This document shows positions 1 through 11,693 of a DNA stretch of 64,000 bases, piece after piece (the first letter of the stretch is position 1; each line of letters begins with the position of its first letter). Below the pieces are notes generated by a model. The model had not been told where the DNA came from. It did no database searches and saw nothing but the letters and a program-made list of their open reading frames with translations. The stretch comes from Cricetomys ansorgei (Eukaryota > Chordata > Mammalia > Rodentia > Nesomyidae): positions 9,400,001 through 9,464,000 of the forward strand of contig JAMJFZ010001258.1 of NCBI GenBank assembly GCA_026225945.1. The letters are read 5' to 3'. A program made the position numbers and the translations under genes.

Positions 1-187
1 GGCTCCAGATGTAGAACTTTCAGCTACCTCTCCAGCACCATGTCTGGCTGAGCACTGCCATGCTTCCTGCCATGGCATTAATGGAATAAACCTCTGAATT
101 TTAGGCAAGCCTTAATGAAATGTTTTACTTCATAAGAGTTGCTATAGTCTTCATGTCTCTTCACAACAATAGATAACCTGACTATGA
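1..187 (+). repeat. 3' part of a rodent MaLR-type LTR
   Basis: The segment carries 'ctacctctccagcaccatgt' followed by 'aataaacctctgaa' and a terminal 'acaacaatagataacc'. This order matches the 3' half of a common rodent LTR-like repeat that ends in AACTAAGACA-like sequence. The 5' half lies outside the window. The subfamily name is not certain; RMER1-like is an alternative label. Confidence 0.7.
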
Positions 188-931
188 CATGGATAGATGG
201 CTGAACCTAGCTTTATGCATTGCAGACTGCAATGCCAAGTGTAGTGAAAGTATGAGGTTTCAAAGGAATTATATTGCTTTGCTTTTTCATATTTCTTGCA
301 TTTCTGTGTTGGTATTTATGCATCTTATGAAATGGATACTTCCCATTCTTTTTTTTTGTACTTTGTCTTTTAGGTGACTATTCTTCTCTTGAGTTTATGA
401 TCCCTACTCCTAGACAGACTGGAAAAGGCAAAGCATAGAAAAAATACAATGGAAGCAAAAAAGATTTTAGTAAAAACCATGTATTAAAATGCTGTAAAAA
501 GCAGTTGGACACATTGAGAATACCCAGGGTAAACTTTGAAAATAAGTGAGCTAGGATGCTAGGACGGAAAAGAGAAAGAAGAGATAAGCAAGACAGCAAT
601 GAGAATTAAAACAGATAGCATAAACTCTTAGCAAATAATAATGAGGGCAAACTCAGTGAAGTAAGTACCAAGAAAGACAAACCAACATAAAACCAAGCAA
701 AACTATAAATGACAGTGGATAATAAACCCCACCTGTCAAAATCTCTTCTTTGCTGAAGAGACATGTACAGGACCCCCACGTCCTAGGTTTGTAATTTACA
801 GCTTACCCTGCTGGTGAGGCAGCTTTGTTGTTTTTCTTTCTGAAGTCAAAATACATTATAACAGGAAGGCCCTTGGCTAGCTAGGTTTTCTTCCTTCTTC
901 CCTGCTGGGTTAACTTCCTAGATAGGATCTA
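188..931. other. Unique AT-rich sequence
   Basis: No SINE, LTR or L1 signature is recognisable. Open frames on both strands are under 75 codons with no coding character. The DNA just before the CCTT tract becomes pyrimidine-rich. Confidence 0.6.
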
Positions 932-1046
932 CACTCCTTCCTTCCTTCCTTCCTTCTTTCCTTCCTTCCTTCCTTTCTTTTTTCCTTCCTTCCTTCCTTC
1001 CTTCCTTCCTTCCTTCCTTTTTTCCTTCCTTTCTTCCTTCCTTCTT
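932..1046 (+). repeat. (CCTT)n polypyrimidine microsatellite
   Basis: Tetranucleotide CCTT repeats are interrupted by short TTT and TCT variants over about 115 bases. The + strand is almost pure pyrimidine. An overlapping open frame begins in the tail and is not credible as a gene. Confidence 0.95.
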
Positions 1047-1484
1047 GTGTGCACTTCAAGGCTCACATTTTTTGTCAGAGTGAACTGGTGTCTTGGAGTC
1101 TGATTCTAGTTCATGTCCAGTGTCTTGGGTTCATAGTTATTCTCAGAAGGGTGACTCTCTTAGCCAGTGGAATCAGGGAGGCCTTCAGGTATCTTCTGCT
1201 CCCATTGTCCAATTTTACTATAAGATCATCATGGACATAGTTCATTCCACTTCTTATGCATCATCTGTATGACATATAATCAGCATTTATCAGTGTGACA
1301 GATCAAGAGAAGGAAGAGTAAAAACAAACAGAGCAAGAAGGAAAGAAGAGGAAGGAGAAAAGCAGAAAAGCAATGAAATTCAAAGAATTAATGATTCTTG
1401 ATAGAATTACTACATGAAGCTTTTAGTACCTTAAATTTTCATTGGAAGGAGAAGTATTTCATGTTTATAAACATTTTCTTTGCA
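1047..1484. other. Unique sequence between CCTT tract and SINE
   Basis: Nothing recognisable is present. A purine-rich patch lies near 1308-1375. The right edge is the A/T-rich tail side of the antisense SINE. Confidence 0.55.
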
Positions 1485-1658
1485 TATATGTATGTATGTG
1501 CGTTATGCATGTTCCCTACCTGTAAAACTCATAAAATATGTCAGATTCCCTAGGACTGGAGTTACAGGTGGTTGTGAGCCATGTCGGTGCTGGATTCGCA
1601 ACCTGGGTCCTCGGCAAGACAAGTACTCTTAAATACTAAGTCATCTCCCCAACCCCTT
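1485..1658 (-). mobile_element. B3/B2-type SINE
   Basis: Read on the minus strand it begins 'ggggttggggagatgactta', then carries a degenerate tRNA-like promoter region, 'ctcacaaccacctgtaactc' and an ATGCATA-rich end. This is the order of a tRNA-derived rodent B2/B3 SINE; the 'aactccag' block favours B3. It is diverged and inactive. Confidence 0.8.
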
Positions 1659-3654
1659 TGAAAAGTTAATTTTTAATAAGTGAGTTTACATCTGCAGTAG
1701 AAGAGACATTTAATCAGCCTACTGGTGTTTATAGGTGAGCCATGTAACTTTATTCCTCTACCAGAGGAAAATTAGATCTGTCACTTGTTAATTCCATTAG
1801 TTCAATACCTTGAAAGGCAGTGGGAGTAATTCACCGGGGACAGAGCTTCTGCACCATTCTGACACCTTCATGTGGGTGCAGCTAATGAATGCCTCATTAC
1901 AAATTTAATCACATGTAACTATATATATTTACTGTGTCTTCCCGAGATGTCAACAAAAATTAAACCCCAAAGAAATGACAAGACAAAGAATAAAGGAGAT
2001 AAATATTATCAGTGCCTGTTTTGGAAAGGCTTAATCTTCATGGAAGACAGTAGGAAAGCTCTCTAGAGCCCATTGCTTATCATGATAAATATCAATATCA
2101 ACTATGGGTGCGCTAGAGGCTTCCTTGTACCTTGCATTGCATTTATTCATGTTTTATGTATTTACTCATTTCCCCTTTGGGGTGTCTTTTTTAAGACCAT
2201 AAAATAAGATGCAAATATACTTGCTCTCAAGTGCCAGACACTGCAGAGAAATGATGGTGGCCACCAACTGGAGAAAGGAGAAGTTCTCCTTACCACCACT
2301 TAGTTTTCCCATTGGCTGAAACTAAGAACCCAATCAGTACAAGGGCAAGAGATTAGCAAGAGGAAAACATAAACATTATCTTAAGTTTGTGCATTATTGA
2401 TTATTTTACTAATGGAAAAAATGTTAGAACACCCAACACATACAATTTTAGGCAAAGAAAATTGTTTCCTTAACATTTGTAAAGGAATGTCAGGACAAAT
2501 TATTATGGGTTTCCCACCTGAAATGATCACTCAGGCAGAGTTTATAGCCAATTAAAAGTATTTCAACTGACTGGAACTACAATCAGGTGTTTGGGGCCTA
2601 AGAGCAGTATCAAGTGTTTAGAGGGGTTTTTAAAAGCAATAACCACATTCTGTTTTTCTGCTCTGCAGTTGCAAGGGGAGATTTTTCACAAGCAAGCAGT
2701 TTAATCAGAAGCTAAAACAGTGACATCTTGATGTTGGGTTCCTAGATTACAATTTGGTGCTTTTTCACAAGATACTCCATCAAGGAGATCAAATTGTAGT
2801 TAAACCTAAATTGACCTCAGAAAATCCACAAGATGGAAGAACCTCTGCACTGTCTTGCCCTGTCACAAAAATGGCTATCTAGACTAAGTAATTATAGAGA
2901 TATTTTCAAAAGATATACACGAAGCAGAGGAGTCAGTGCGGAAGAGTGACTTAAAACTTTGAGTTCACTGCAGCTCCGGTGACCAATATCTGGTAATCAA
3001 GAATGTTTCACAACCTTGGTGAGAGCTAAGCATTCATCCCCATTGCATCTTCGTGGTTTTCTGTGCTTTAAAATGTTGAGAATAATGTACCGTTTGGAAG
3101 TTATCATTCCCCAAGTGATTTTTAGCTAGAAACAGTCATATGTCACATCTTCACAATTTAACTCTTCCTCTCGCATTCCAAATTGCAGGTAAAGCACACT
3201 CATGGCAGTTTAAAAGCTATAAATTTTTTCTACAATAATGTCAAGGTAATGTTCTTAGCCTCTCTATATAAAAAATCAAACAAAGACTCTTTCATGTTTC
3301 TATCAGCATACTTGCCCCTAGTATACATCTGGTGATAGAATCAAAGTGTTTCTACTCTCAATACACAACAGTTTTTGAATAGCCAGTATTGTCAATGCAG
3401 AGCTCAGATTTCATCCCAACTCACTGTAGTAGGAACGGGAGATAGATTGCTCTGAGACAAATATGAGTAGCTGTATCTTGGGAACATGAATTCAGACTGC
3501 CTTGAATGAGATTCTATATTATAGAACTGGTCGTATGGACTTTTTTATTCCTTTGGTGCAAAGCTTGAAAGAAGGGCATTCATATGTCAGTCTATGTGCG
3601 CATATTGGTGTATGTAATATCTGTTTGTGTGTTTCTTTGTGCCTCAATCCTCTC
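1659..3654. other. Long unique AT-rich stretch
   Basis: About 2 kb without a recognised repeat. The only local structure noted is a short hairpin near 2275-2292 with 8-bp arms 'aaggagaa'. Open frames are short and AT-rich. There is no splice-flanked coding pattern that I can support. Confidence 0.5.
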
Positions 3655-3840
3655 TTTCTGGTCTGTTTGAGACAAGGCTACCTGGACTACAAGCTTCAAG
3701 AGATTCACCTATCTCCTCCATTCTCTGTCTCTAGGAACAGTAAAGTTAGAGACATGGGCTACCATGCCTAGACTTGCATGAGTTCTGCTATTTAAATTCA
3801 AGTCTTTATGCATAAACTTTACCCCTGAGGAATCTCTCCA
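3655..3840 (-). mobile_element. B4-type SINE, diverged
   Basis: The + strand shows 'tttgagacaaggctacctgg', the reverse of a B1-like 3' half, then 'aattcaagtctttatgcata' and 'gaggaatctctcc', the reverse of an ID-like 5' half. ID plus B1 in this order defines B4. Substitutions are numerous. The 89-codon frame overlapping it is a repeat artefact. Confidence 0.6.
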
Positions 3841-4607
3841 AACTACAATGAACTTTTATATTCACATAACAAAGACATTCATAAATCAACGTACTCACCA
3901 AATATATTGGGGTGGACAGAGAGTAGGAGAGTTATGACAAAAGAGGGGAAAACTCTGCTATAGGTTTCTGATGCTTTGGAGTTGGTAACATCCAGTAGTC
4001 TGCTAAAAGTACATTCCAAAGGTAGTTACCTATTAGTCAAAGAGATGTCTGGTCAGGTACAGACATGAGTATAAATAGATATTAAAAGAACTAAAGGCAA
4101 TTACTGCCTTTAATCTATAATTTCCCTACTCTATAAATCACTTAGTTCTAATATGCTATGCTATCTTCAGAATATTCAACAGAGGTGTGTTTTATTTGCA
4201 GGAAACTTTAGTTTATTGTGCTTAAATAATATTATACAAAAAATCATAGCCAGAATTTTTTCTGTGAACCTGTCGTCATCTTCCTCAGCAAAGACCATGT
4301 GATAGCCTCATGTTCTAGAAATTAAAGTTTCTTTTATAATTACCTGTAATAAATTTTACATAAAAATTAACCTATTATAAGTTAAAAAATAAGGACACAT
4401 AAAAATAATTCTGGAGTTTAATCTTATATGTATTTCTTAAAGTGATATTGGACATTTGACTTTCACCTATTAAATATGGAGATAGTTACTTATAAATAAA
4501 TAACATGCTAGCTAAGGGACCTATGTCATACTACATTCATTTACCTTAGAGTTCACATTAAACAGACCAACATTAGACAATACAGACACAAATATGCAGA
4601 GTCCTAG

Positions 4608-4652
<45 letters not shown>

Positions 4653-5852
4653 TATATATGTAGGTATATGTGACCCAGTAAATGTTCATACTTTTTAATA
4701 TACCAAGTAAAATCAAGACACCAGAGAGAAGTTCGATTTTGGAACTGGTATGTGACGTTTCTTTATAATCATATGACGGAATCATGATCACATAGTGAGG
4801 TCCACTGCCTCTCCTTCAAGCCAGACAGCTTTTATTTTTTAAACCCTTTGTCAGATTTTTTTTCTTCATTTATCTTACCAGTACAAAAGGTATTTAGAGA
4901 GGATTATATTCTTAGCACGTACCTTAAGACACATGAGGAAATAGTTGGATATAACAGGGACTGTGACTGTTTTGTTCCTGAAATCTGTATTTGCCTCCAT
5001 AATAAGCATGCATGATAGCTTGTGTTTTAAATTACGAGAAGACTCAAGTGTGCTACCTAAGTAATCAACAAGGATGTTACAAAATAGATAATAATTCTCT
5101 GTGTTCAAAGTCCCTTCATTATTCCAGGTGCCAAGAAAAATAGGGGAAAGGTACAGGTTTTTATTGCACATGTCCATGTAAACTGACCCAGATTATATTA
5201 AATAGGGATAAAGGAATGTATTCAAGGCATTTTAGCAGGGAAACAGTTCAAAACTTAATCTCGACTCAACTCTGTTGAAAAAGGCAACAGCAAAGTTTTA
5301 AGAAGTGAGGCAGGAATAATCACAGGTCATCGCTCTTTACTAATGGATGCTAATAAAAGGAAATGGAAATATACTTCTGAAGGTTGTCAGTTTACAGCTT
5401 GTGACAAGGTATACTTTGGAAACTGAGCTCCTAGCTAACCACAGAAAACTGAAAACTAAGGATATTATCATCTTTGAAGATCATTTTTCAAAGTGATGGC
5501 TCTCAAGTCCTTGACAAAAACACTTCAGGATAATAAAACTATAAAGAGCCTTTTAAAAAGACCAATGACCAAAAAGGCTCAAGAGTGGCAAATGTCCCAA
5601 AGTGAAGGTCCTGGGGAAAAAGCACAGCAAATGGCAGAAAGACCCCCATTCACAGTCAATGAGGGCACTATCTGGCCATCCTCTACAATTAGTAATGCCA
5701 TTACCTGGTTTTCCACCTCTTCTCCATTACCAGTAATGGTTTTCTCTAGCTTCCTAATTTCCAATTTGTCATCTCATCATTGGTAAAAGGCCAGAAAAGG
5801 GAAAGATAGAAAATTTGTATGAATACAATCTCTATGGCATATTACTAAATAT
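3841..5852. other. Unique AT-rich stretch with one microsatellite
   Basis: Apart from the TG/TA repeat at 4609-4672 no element is recognised. Frames of 97 and 100 codons at 5493-5786 (+) and 4875-5177 (-) have no domain or motif I recognise. The first is mirrored by a 61-codon frame on the other strand, which argues for chance. Confidence 0.5.
4609..4672 (+). repeat. (TG)n(TA)n compound microsatellite
   Basis: About 16 TG dinucleotides are followed by TATATATG variants. It is long enough to be polymorphic. Confidence 0.95.
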
Positions 5853-6066
5853 TATATATATGTACATACTGAGCATTATAAATATGTATGTAATATATAA
5901 TGGGGATTATATATATATATGATATAATATATATAATAAGGAGTATTATTATATATTATATATTATAATATATGTAATTATATATACTGTATATAATTAT
6001 ATATAATATATAATATGATTATAATATATTATATAATATATAAAATAATGAATATATATAAACTAT
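5853..6066. repeat. AT-rich (TATA/ATAT) low-complexity block
   Basis: Nearly 200 bases of TA, ATATAATA and TTATATAA words contain almost no G or C. Many overlapping self-complementary words could extrude as a cruciform or act as a matrix-attachment or fragile-type sequence; that is inference. A 71-codon frame starts inside it and is not credible. Confidence 0.9.
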
Positions 6067-7404
6067 ATATAACAGCAAACTACCTCTTACTATTAAAGTG
6101 GATCTTGTCTACTGGTAGCATTCTTACTGACCACCAGAACTTTCTATCATCATTTCTTGTCTGTTTGTTTCTGCTGAAATCACTTTTATTTTTCAGTAAT
6201 TCTTCTGTTTCACAAAGAGCCATTGTTTGACACAGTATTATCCAAATGCGTATTATTCTTTTCTTTTCATTAGTGGGGCTCTTTTATTTTCCTTTGCTTG
6301 TATGTACTTGTGTGTGTGTGTGTATGTTTGTGTGTGTGTGTGTGTGTATGTGTTATTTGGAGAGTTGAAGCAAAACTGAAGCAAGCATTGAAGAAATAAT
6401 TCCTAGATGCATCCCATTTGTCACGTGTGCCTCTGTCTCTGCTACCTCTTTCCTTCTCTGCCTCTATTTGTCATGTTATACAGTTAGGTCTGTCTTGTCC
6501 AGTTATTCTTCATGTATCCTGCTAGAAACAGCAAAGTTGAAGGCAACTAGCTTGAGCTGGAAGCATTTTACACACCATCCTGTTCTCTAAGTAAATAATG
6601 TCTATGTGTTTTTTGTTAACATAAAAACATGATATCAGAAGATAGCTATTTGAAAAATGTGCCTCATTATAAGAATATTACTGGTGAACTAAATTTAAAT
6701 CTAAGAAAATATATTAGAAGGAAGAATAAACACATCAGTACAAGGAATCGAGGTTGTTTTATATCAGGGTATGGAGGGTCATCCTACCACATGCCATGAA
6801 ATTGCATGCATGAAAATATCCATGGGAAGAAACAGGGAATCTGACCCAAACTAGAGGCCTGGTATAAAGAAGACTGTGCTGCCAGCATCACGAAGCAGGT
6901 GGAGTGGGTTCCGATGAAACAAATGCCCATCTTCAAGTCTTTTTCTTTGTTTGCTTTTTCTTTCAAAGTATTCACCTATATATCAAAATGTAAGAAATGT
7001 CAGTACAAGTATATATCCATTTGATAGCATATCAAAACTTTCTATGCACAAAAAAAAAAAATAAGCCATGTATTACTGGGTTTTAATCTCCCAAGAATAT
7101 TTTAATACTATACATTTTTGAAAAATTGGTGAGAGTCTTATTGGTATTATACTGCATGAATAAGGGAATATAGCATCCTCAAGTCTACAGTAGAACTTAA
7201 ACTCAATACATCCTCACTGCCCAAATTCTGCCCTTGTACACACGAGAAACAGATAAACAGCACTGCCACATTTTGACTCTATTTTCCCAAAGTATAAAGA
7301 CAAGTAGAACATAGTAATCACATGTGCTAGGCACAAAAGGGAAAAGCATAAAAGCCCAAATATCATGACTTCAGGAATGAGTGTGCACCTCTGCAACTAT
7401 TCAG
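6067..7404. other. Unique sequence
   Basis: No repeat is recognised apart from the TG microsatellite at 6309-6353 and a short poly(A) near 7050. Minus-strand frames of about 60 codons are probably chance. Confidence 0.5.
6309..6353 (+). repeat. (TG)n microsatellite
   Basis: TG repeats are interrupted by TATG and TTTG. Confidence 0.95.
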
Positions 7405-7730
7405 TTTAAGTGTGGTCAATATCCTCTGAAACGCATGTTGAAATTTAATCTTCATGATGTGTTATTAATACTGGAGCTTTAGTAGACAGAACTCTGCCCT
7501 CATTAATGGGCTATTAGAGAGTGGCTCTGCTGACATACTCTGACATCCTCACTGCCTCTCACTGTGGGATGCTCTGAACTACCCTGAATTTTGTTAGCAA
7601 TGAGACCATTATCACATATGGCCCTTTGATCTTCGGTCATAAGTAAGAGCCAAAATAAATCTATTCTTTATCATTTTCTCAAGCTGTAGCATTGCCTTAT
7701 TCAAACAAGATACTTAAGATCCCAGTAATA
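7405..7730 (+). repeat. MaLR-type LTR remnant
   Basis: It contains 'catgttgaaatttaatctt', 'gaactctgccctcattaatg', a short cytosine-rich middle, and 'gagccaaaataaatctattc' near the 3' end. This order and the AATAAA placement fit ERVL-MaLR LTRs of the MLT1/MST type. It is well diverged and solitary, with no internal region next to it. Confidence 0.65.
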
Positions 7731-8159
7731 ATCTAAGGGTTTAGTACTAATAAATCCCTGGATTCCCCCTCCCTTAGGGTAAGTTAATAAAAAGTAATCT
7801 GAAAACATAAAGACTGAATAGTGACATTTAATGAACTAGTTAAGTTTCAAAGAAATCCAGTCGATAATACAGGTGAATGTTTTACTATGATGATTTATGA
7901 AAAAGACAGTAAGGTATGCTAGAAAACAATAATTACCTGAAATGTTAGTAATCCAAGTCGAACATTTGTTCATTGTGGGTATGGAAGATGTGCAAGCTAT
8001 TTTTCAGTGGATATCTTTGATTTTGTGCTCTGAAATGGCACCATTTGGGCAATCTTTGACAACTTATTTAAGGACATATAATCCATTTCATCTGTATAAA
8101 TTACAAAATGTTGAAGCTAGTGATGAAACTGTCCAATCTTGAGTTCAAGAAGAACATTT
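7731..8159. other. Unique sequence
   Basis: No repeat is recognised. The short frame at 7942-8142 has no recognisable feature. Confidence 0.5.
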
Positions 8160-8290
8160 AGTCCAGACATGATAGCTCATATTTGCAATCTCAGTACTTA
8201 GGAGACTACTGCAGGAAGATTGACACGACCTTGAGGCTACCCTGGGCGGCATCATAAGTTCCAGGTCAATGTGACTATAGATTGAAACAA
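8160..8290 (+). mobile_element. B1-type SINE, old
   Basis: The modules appear in order: 'catgatagctcatatttgca' (A-box side), 'atctcagtacttaggagac', 'ggaagattgacacgaccttg', 'gaggctaccctgggcggc' and 'agttccaggtc'. This matches a diverged, 7SL-derived B1 or proto-B1. Confidence 0.75.
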
Positions 8291-10269
8291 AAGAGCATTA
8301 ACAAAATAGATGACTTAGGAAAAAGAGAAGCATTTAGCAATTAACTAAGGTGTCTAACTATATTTCTATTGTGAAGAAAAGGGGTTTTCCATATGGCCAG
8401 AATCAACTATTAAAAAAAAAATATGAAGAAGCTCCTTATTTGGAGGGATAAAATGGGAATTTGTAACACAGTTTTCTGAGTGATTTTCACCCTGTTTCAC
8501 AGGAAATTTTATGCCTGATACTGTAAGTGTTCAAAAACCCATGGCTAGATAAAAGGCCCTCTAGCAGAGCCTGCTATTGCTATTTTGCTAATTGGTGACT
8601 CTCTCAAATTGTCTTCTACATATTTATGTTATACTCATAGACCTGTGCTGTTCTCAGTATTGGTCACAGAAGTGTCTTTCTGCAGTGGACAATATGCAGT
8701 GGAGAGGTGCATAACTATTCAAAGGAGAAAATTGGGGAGGGAGGGATGTCCATACATTCATATTTCATTATATACATTCATGAAATTCTAAAAAGTAATG
8801 AAACATTTTAAACACTGAAAAAAATCCTACAACTTTATTTTGTGTCCACTAATTCCTTAACTAGGATAAACCATGATGTGTACTGACGATACATGTGTCA
8901 CTAATCATATGTAGTTAATAGGATGCTGGTGTTTCACCTGTTTCTCTTTTGTATTCTCCCATAGCTTTTCTTACGCTGTCAGAAATGGTCTGTGTGCTAC
9001 CTGCTGCATGGAATCCTGGTTGGTTAATATACTTGCTCATTCTAACCTGTACCCTTTAGCTTCATTAAATGTGCCTGCCTATTGCTACATTTTAATATGT
9101 GTCTCTTGTTTTGTTTCTGTTCTTTTCATAGAAATCAAGATGCCTGAAAATATTCCTACTACATCTGTCTATGTATTAGACTATTGTTCTATCTGGAAAT
9201 GTCTAACAGGAAATTACAAAGCTTTTCCATGTTATATGAACTCAGAATATTTTTAATGGACAAAGAAAACTAAGAAAGAAGGAAAATGATTAGAGAGGTA
9301 GAGAAAAGAGGCAAAAAGAGGACATTTGTGGATATTTTTTCTGTCTTTATTGTCTTCTCACTATTGAACAGTTCATAAGCCATTTCCATCTCTTCGGCAG
9401 CCCTCTGCATTTCAGCCAAACAACCAAGAAGACTAAAGAGGGTAGATACAACTGTTGTGACTTGTTTACTCTGATAAAAGCTCTATTTTAAAGTTGAAAT
9501 TAGATCATACATCATGTTAGTGGTTGAGAAAAGGTACCCTGCCTGCTAGCCAAGCTTCCTAGGAAATGCACAGGATGACTGATGTCATGGCCCTGGCTGA
9601 GAGGCAAGGAATCTGCCCCCCTTCATTCCACTCACCATTTATAATCATTGCAACTTCCTTCAATCATTTCCCCCTGACTTTATGAGCTGCAAGCTTTCCA
9701 GAAGGACACGCCTGGTTTCTCCCAAGAACCTGGTGTTCTAGCATTGCTTGCTGGCCTTGCTCCAAATAACTCAGCCAAATGGGGGGAAATAAAGATTTAA
9801 GGTGGGAGGGTGGTGACTTACATTAAGATGGTTGGTTTGTAATTTTTTTATGGAGCTTAAAGCTAGCCACTGAGTTATATATTAGTGAGGGATTTCCGTG
9901 CTGTCCGTTGATGGCTAAAAGGGAATCATTATGAACAAAGGCACATCTCTCTCTGAAGAAACCGGCCCACAAAGGAGGACATCACAAATGAAACATCAGA
10001 CACTTAGATTAGGGTTGCTATTCAAACAAACACTTGCTAGTCTCTAGCAAAGTTTCATACCATTTGAAAGGATATTGTGAAGCAAAGGAGCTTTACTTAC
10101 GGTTTACATTTCACTATCAATTGCAGTTTTATTCACTCATCCACCAAAACAAACAATAAGCTAAGACAGAGTTAAAACCAGAAATGAATTAGCTTTAGAT
10201 TCTTTTTCATGTTTAATGTGTCATTCTACTTCCGTACTGTCCTTCTCATAGCCTGACAATACCCTTTCT
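8291..10269. other. Unique sequence; possible conserved patch at 9.55-10.05 kb
   Basis: No repeats are recognised. The 9550-10050 part is less AT-rich and holds words resembling transcription-factor sites, such as 'gactgatgtcatgg' and 'gaacaaaggcac'. Function cannot be inferred from this alone. Confidence 0.4.
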
Positions 10270-10640
10270 TAGTCTCCGTATTAATTTTGTTGCTGTTACA
10301 CCATTAAATCACCATGAACAAGACATCTTACACAAGGAATGGTTTGTTTGGATTATGGTTGCAGAAGAATAAGAGTCCATCATGGTGGATAAGCATAGAA
10401 GCAAGCTCCAAGCATAGCAGTTGGAGCAGAATACTGAGAACTCCCATTGAACCACAAGCAGGAAGAAGGATGAGGATGGGGGAGTGGTCACTGGGAATGA
10501 CATGTGTCTTTGAAATCAAAAAGCCTCCCCACCCCAGTAACATACTTCCTCCAGCAAGCCCAAATCTGCTAAACCTCAAAGAGCATCACCAACTAACTGA
10601 AATCAAATATTCAAATGCATGAGCCTATGGGTGACTAGTG
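10270..10640 (-). repeat. MaLR-type LTR, antisense, diverged
   Basis: The + strand starts with 'ttttgttgctgttacaccat', the reverse of the usual LTR end. It then shows 'acaagcaggaagaagga', 'catacttcctccagcaag' and 'attcaaatgcatgagcctat', the reverse of the LTR start. Three short overlapping open frames here come from this GC-richer repeat and are not genes. Confidence 0.7.
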
Positions 10641-10706
10641 AATGATTCCTTCCTTCCTCCTTTCCCTCTTTCTTGCACTCCTGCTCTATCTTAAGAGATC
10701 AATATT

Positions 10707-11345
10707 GTTGGTGTCCCAGTTAGCTTTAATTAGCAGCCTGGCACAGCCTAGATTTTTCTGAGAGAACAACCATTGTCTAGGTCAGACATACCTGTATGCA
10801 TTCTATGGGCGATTGTCTTGATGATTAATAGACGCAGGGATGCCTAGTTCACAATTGGAAGCACCAATGCTTTGTAGGTGGTCCTGATGTATATAACAAA
10901 GCTAAGCATGAATCTGTGAGTAAGGAAGCCAAAGAATAAAACAACAAGCAATACTACTTCGTGGTATCTGCTTCTGTTATTTGTAACAGTATGCCTACTG
11001 TGGCAGCTAACCAAGGACAAGGAGGCATTCTCATGGTACAATTTCTGCCAGACCTCTACAGAGGGAACAACGATCATGACCAGTACTATCCTGAACAGTG
11101 GGACCTGAGCATCCCAGCTCACATGTTTTTATTGATATAGAACTTCTCAAGTGTTCTACTGATAGTGCTTACAAACCATGGGCAATCAAACAGCCTCCAC
11201 ACAAATCCAACTCCTGAAGACAATACAAAATGCCAAGGCCCAGGAAACCCTTCTCCCAACAGTGTACAAAACGATTATTGTATACATAACTAAAAATAAA
11301 CTTCCAAAATAATTATTTGCCTTGAGATCCTGCCTTGACTTCTCT
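10707..11345 (+). repeat. Rodent dispersed repeat split by a solo LTR
   Basis: The left part (10707-10983) holds 'cccagttagctttaattagc', 'gattgtcttgatgattaata', 'aggtggtcctgatgtatata' and 'atctgcttctgt'. The match resumes after 11319 with 'ccttgagatcctgccttgac'. The element therefore pre-dates the LTR at 10984-11312. It belongs to the 'gtcaacttgacacaagctag' repeat class; its formal name is uncertain. Confidence 0.65.
10984..11312 (-). mobile_element. Solo LTR of the ERVK-like family
   Basis: It shares 'acataactaaaaataaactt', 'gggcaatcaaacagcctcca' and 'aaggacaaggaggcattctc' with the LTRs at 45684-45996, 47540-47839 and 55651-55992. The flanks carry an identical 7-base 'ttatttg' at 10977-10983 and 11313-11319, consistent with target-site duplication (ERVK elements usually make 6 bp). 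No internal region is attached, so this is a recombined solo LTR. It interrupts an older repeat. Confidence 0.75.
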
Positions 11346-11357
11346 CCTGCCTTAACT

Positions 11358-11358
<1 letters not shown>

Positions 11359-11424
<66 letters not shown>
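11359..11424 (+). repeat. (CT)n(CA)n compound microsatellite
   Basis: About 19 CT units switch directly to about 13 CA units. Confidence 0.95.
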
Positions 11425-11427
<3 letters not shown>

Positions 11428-11693
11428 ATCAGTCAATGTTTGTATGCTTGTAGAATGAGAAGTGACTGATTACTTTTCACATCCTTCCACAACCCAAGAA
11501 AAATGTATAGAAATGGCTTCAGTTGTAGATAGCAGTGTTAGCTAAACCACCACCATGTTGCCTTTAGAAGACATTTTAGCAATGACCTTGCAGTTTCTCG
11601 GAACTTGTTCTTGCATGTTAAGTTACTGAGTTACAAGGACATGGTGATGCTTTTCTATACAGAAGATTCTAGACCTCCAGGCTATTGTGTTTG

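Noticed and set aside
2275..2292. Short hairpin with 8-bp arms as a regulatory RNA
   Set aside because: One-base loop and short stem; such palindromes are expected by chance in 64 kb.
10309..10622. Three overlapping frames of 64-102 codons on both strands
   Set aside because: They coincide with a GC-richer antisense MaLR-type LTR.
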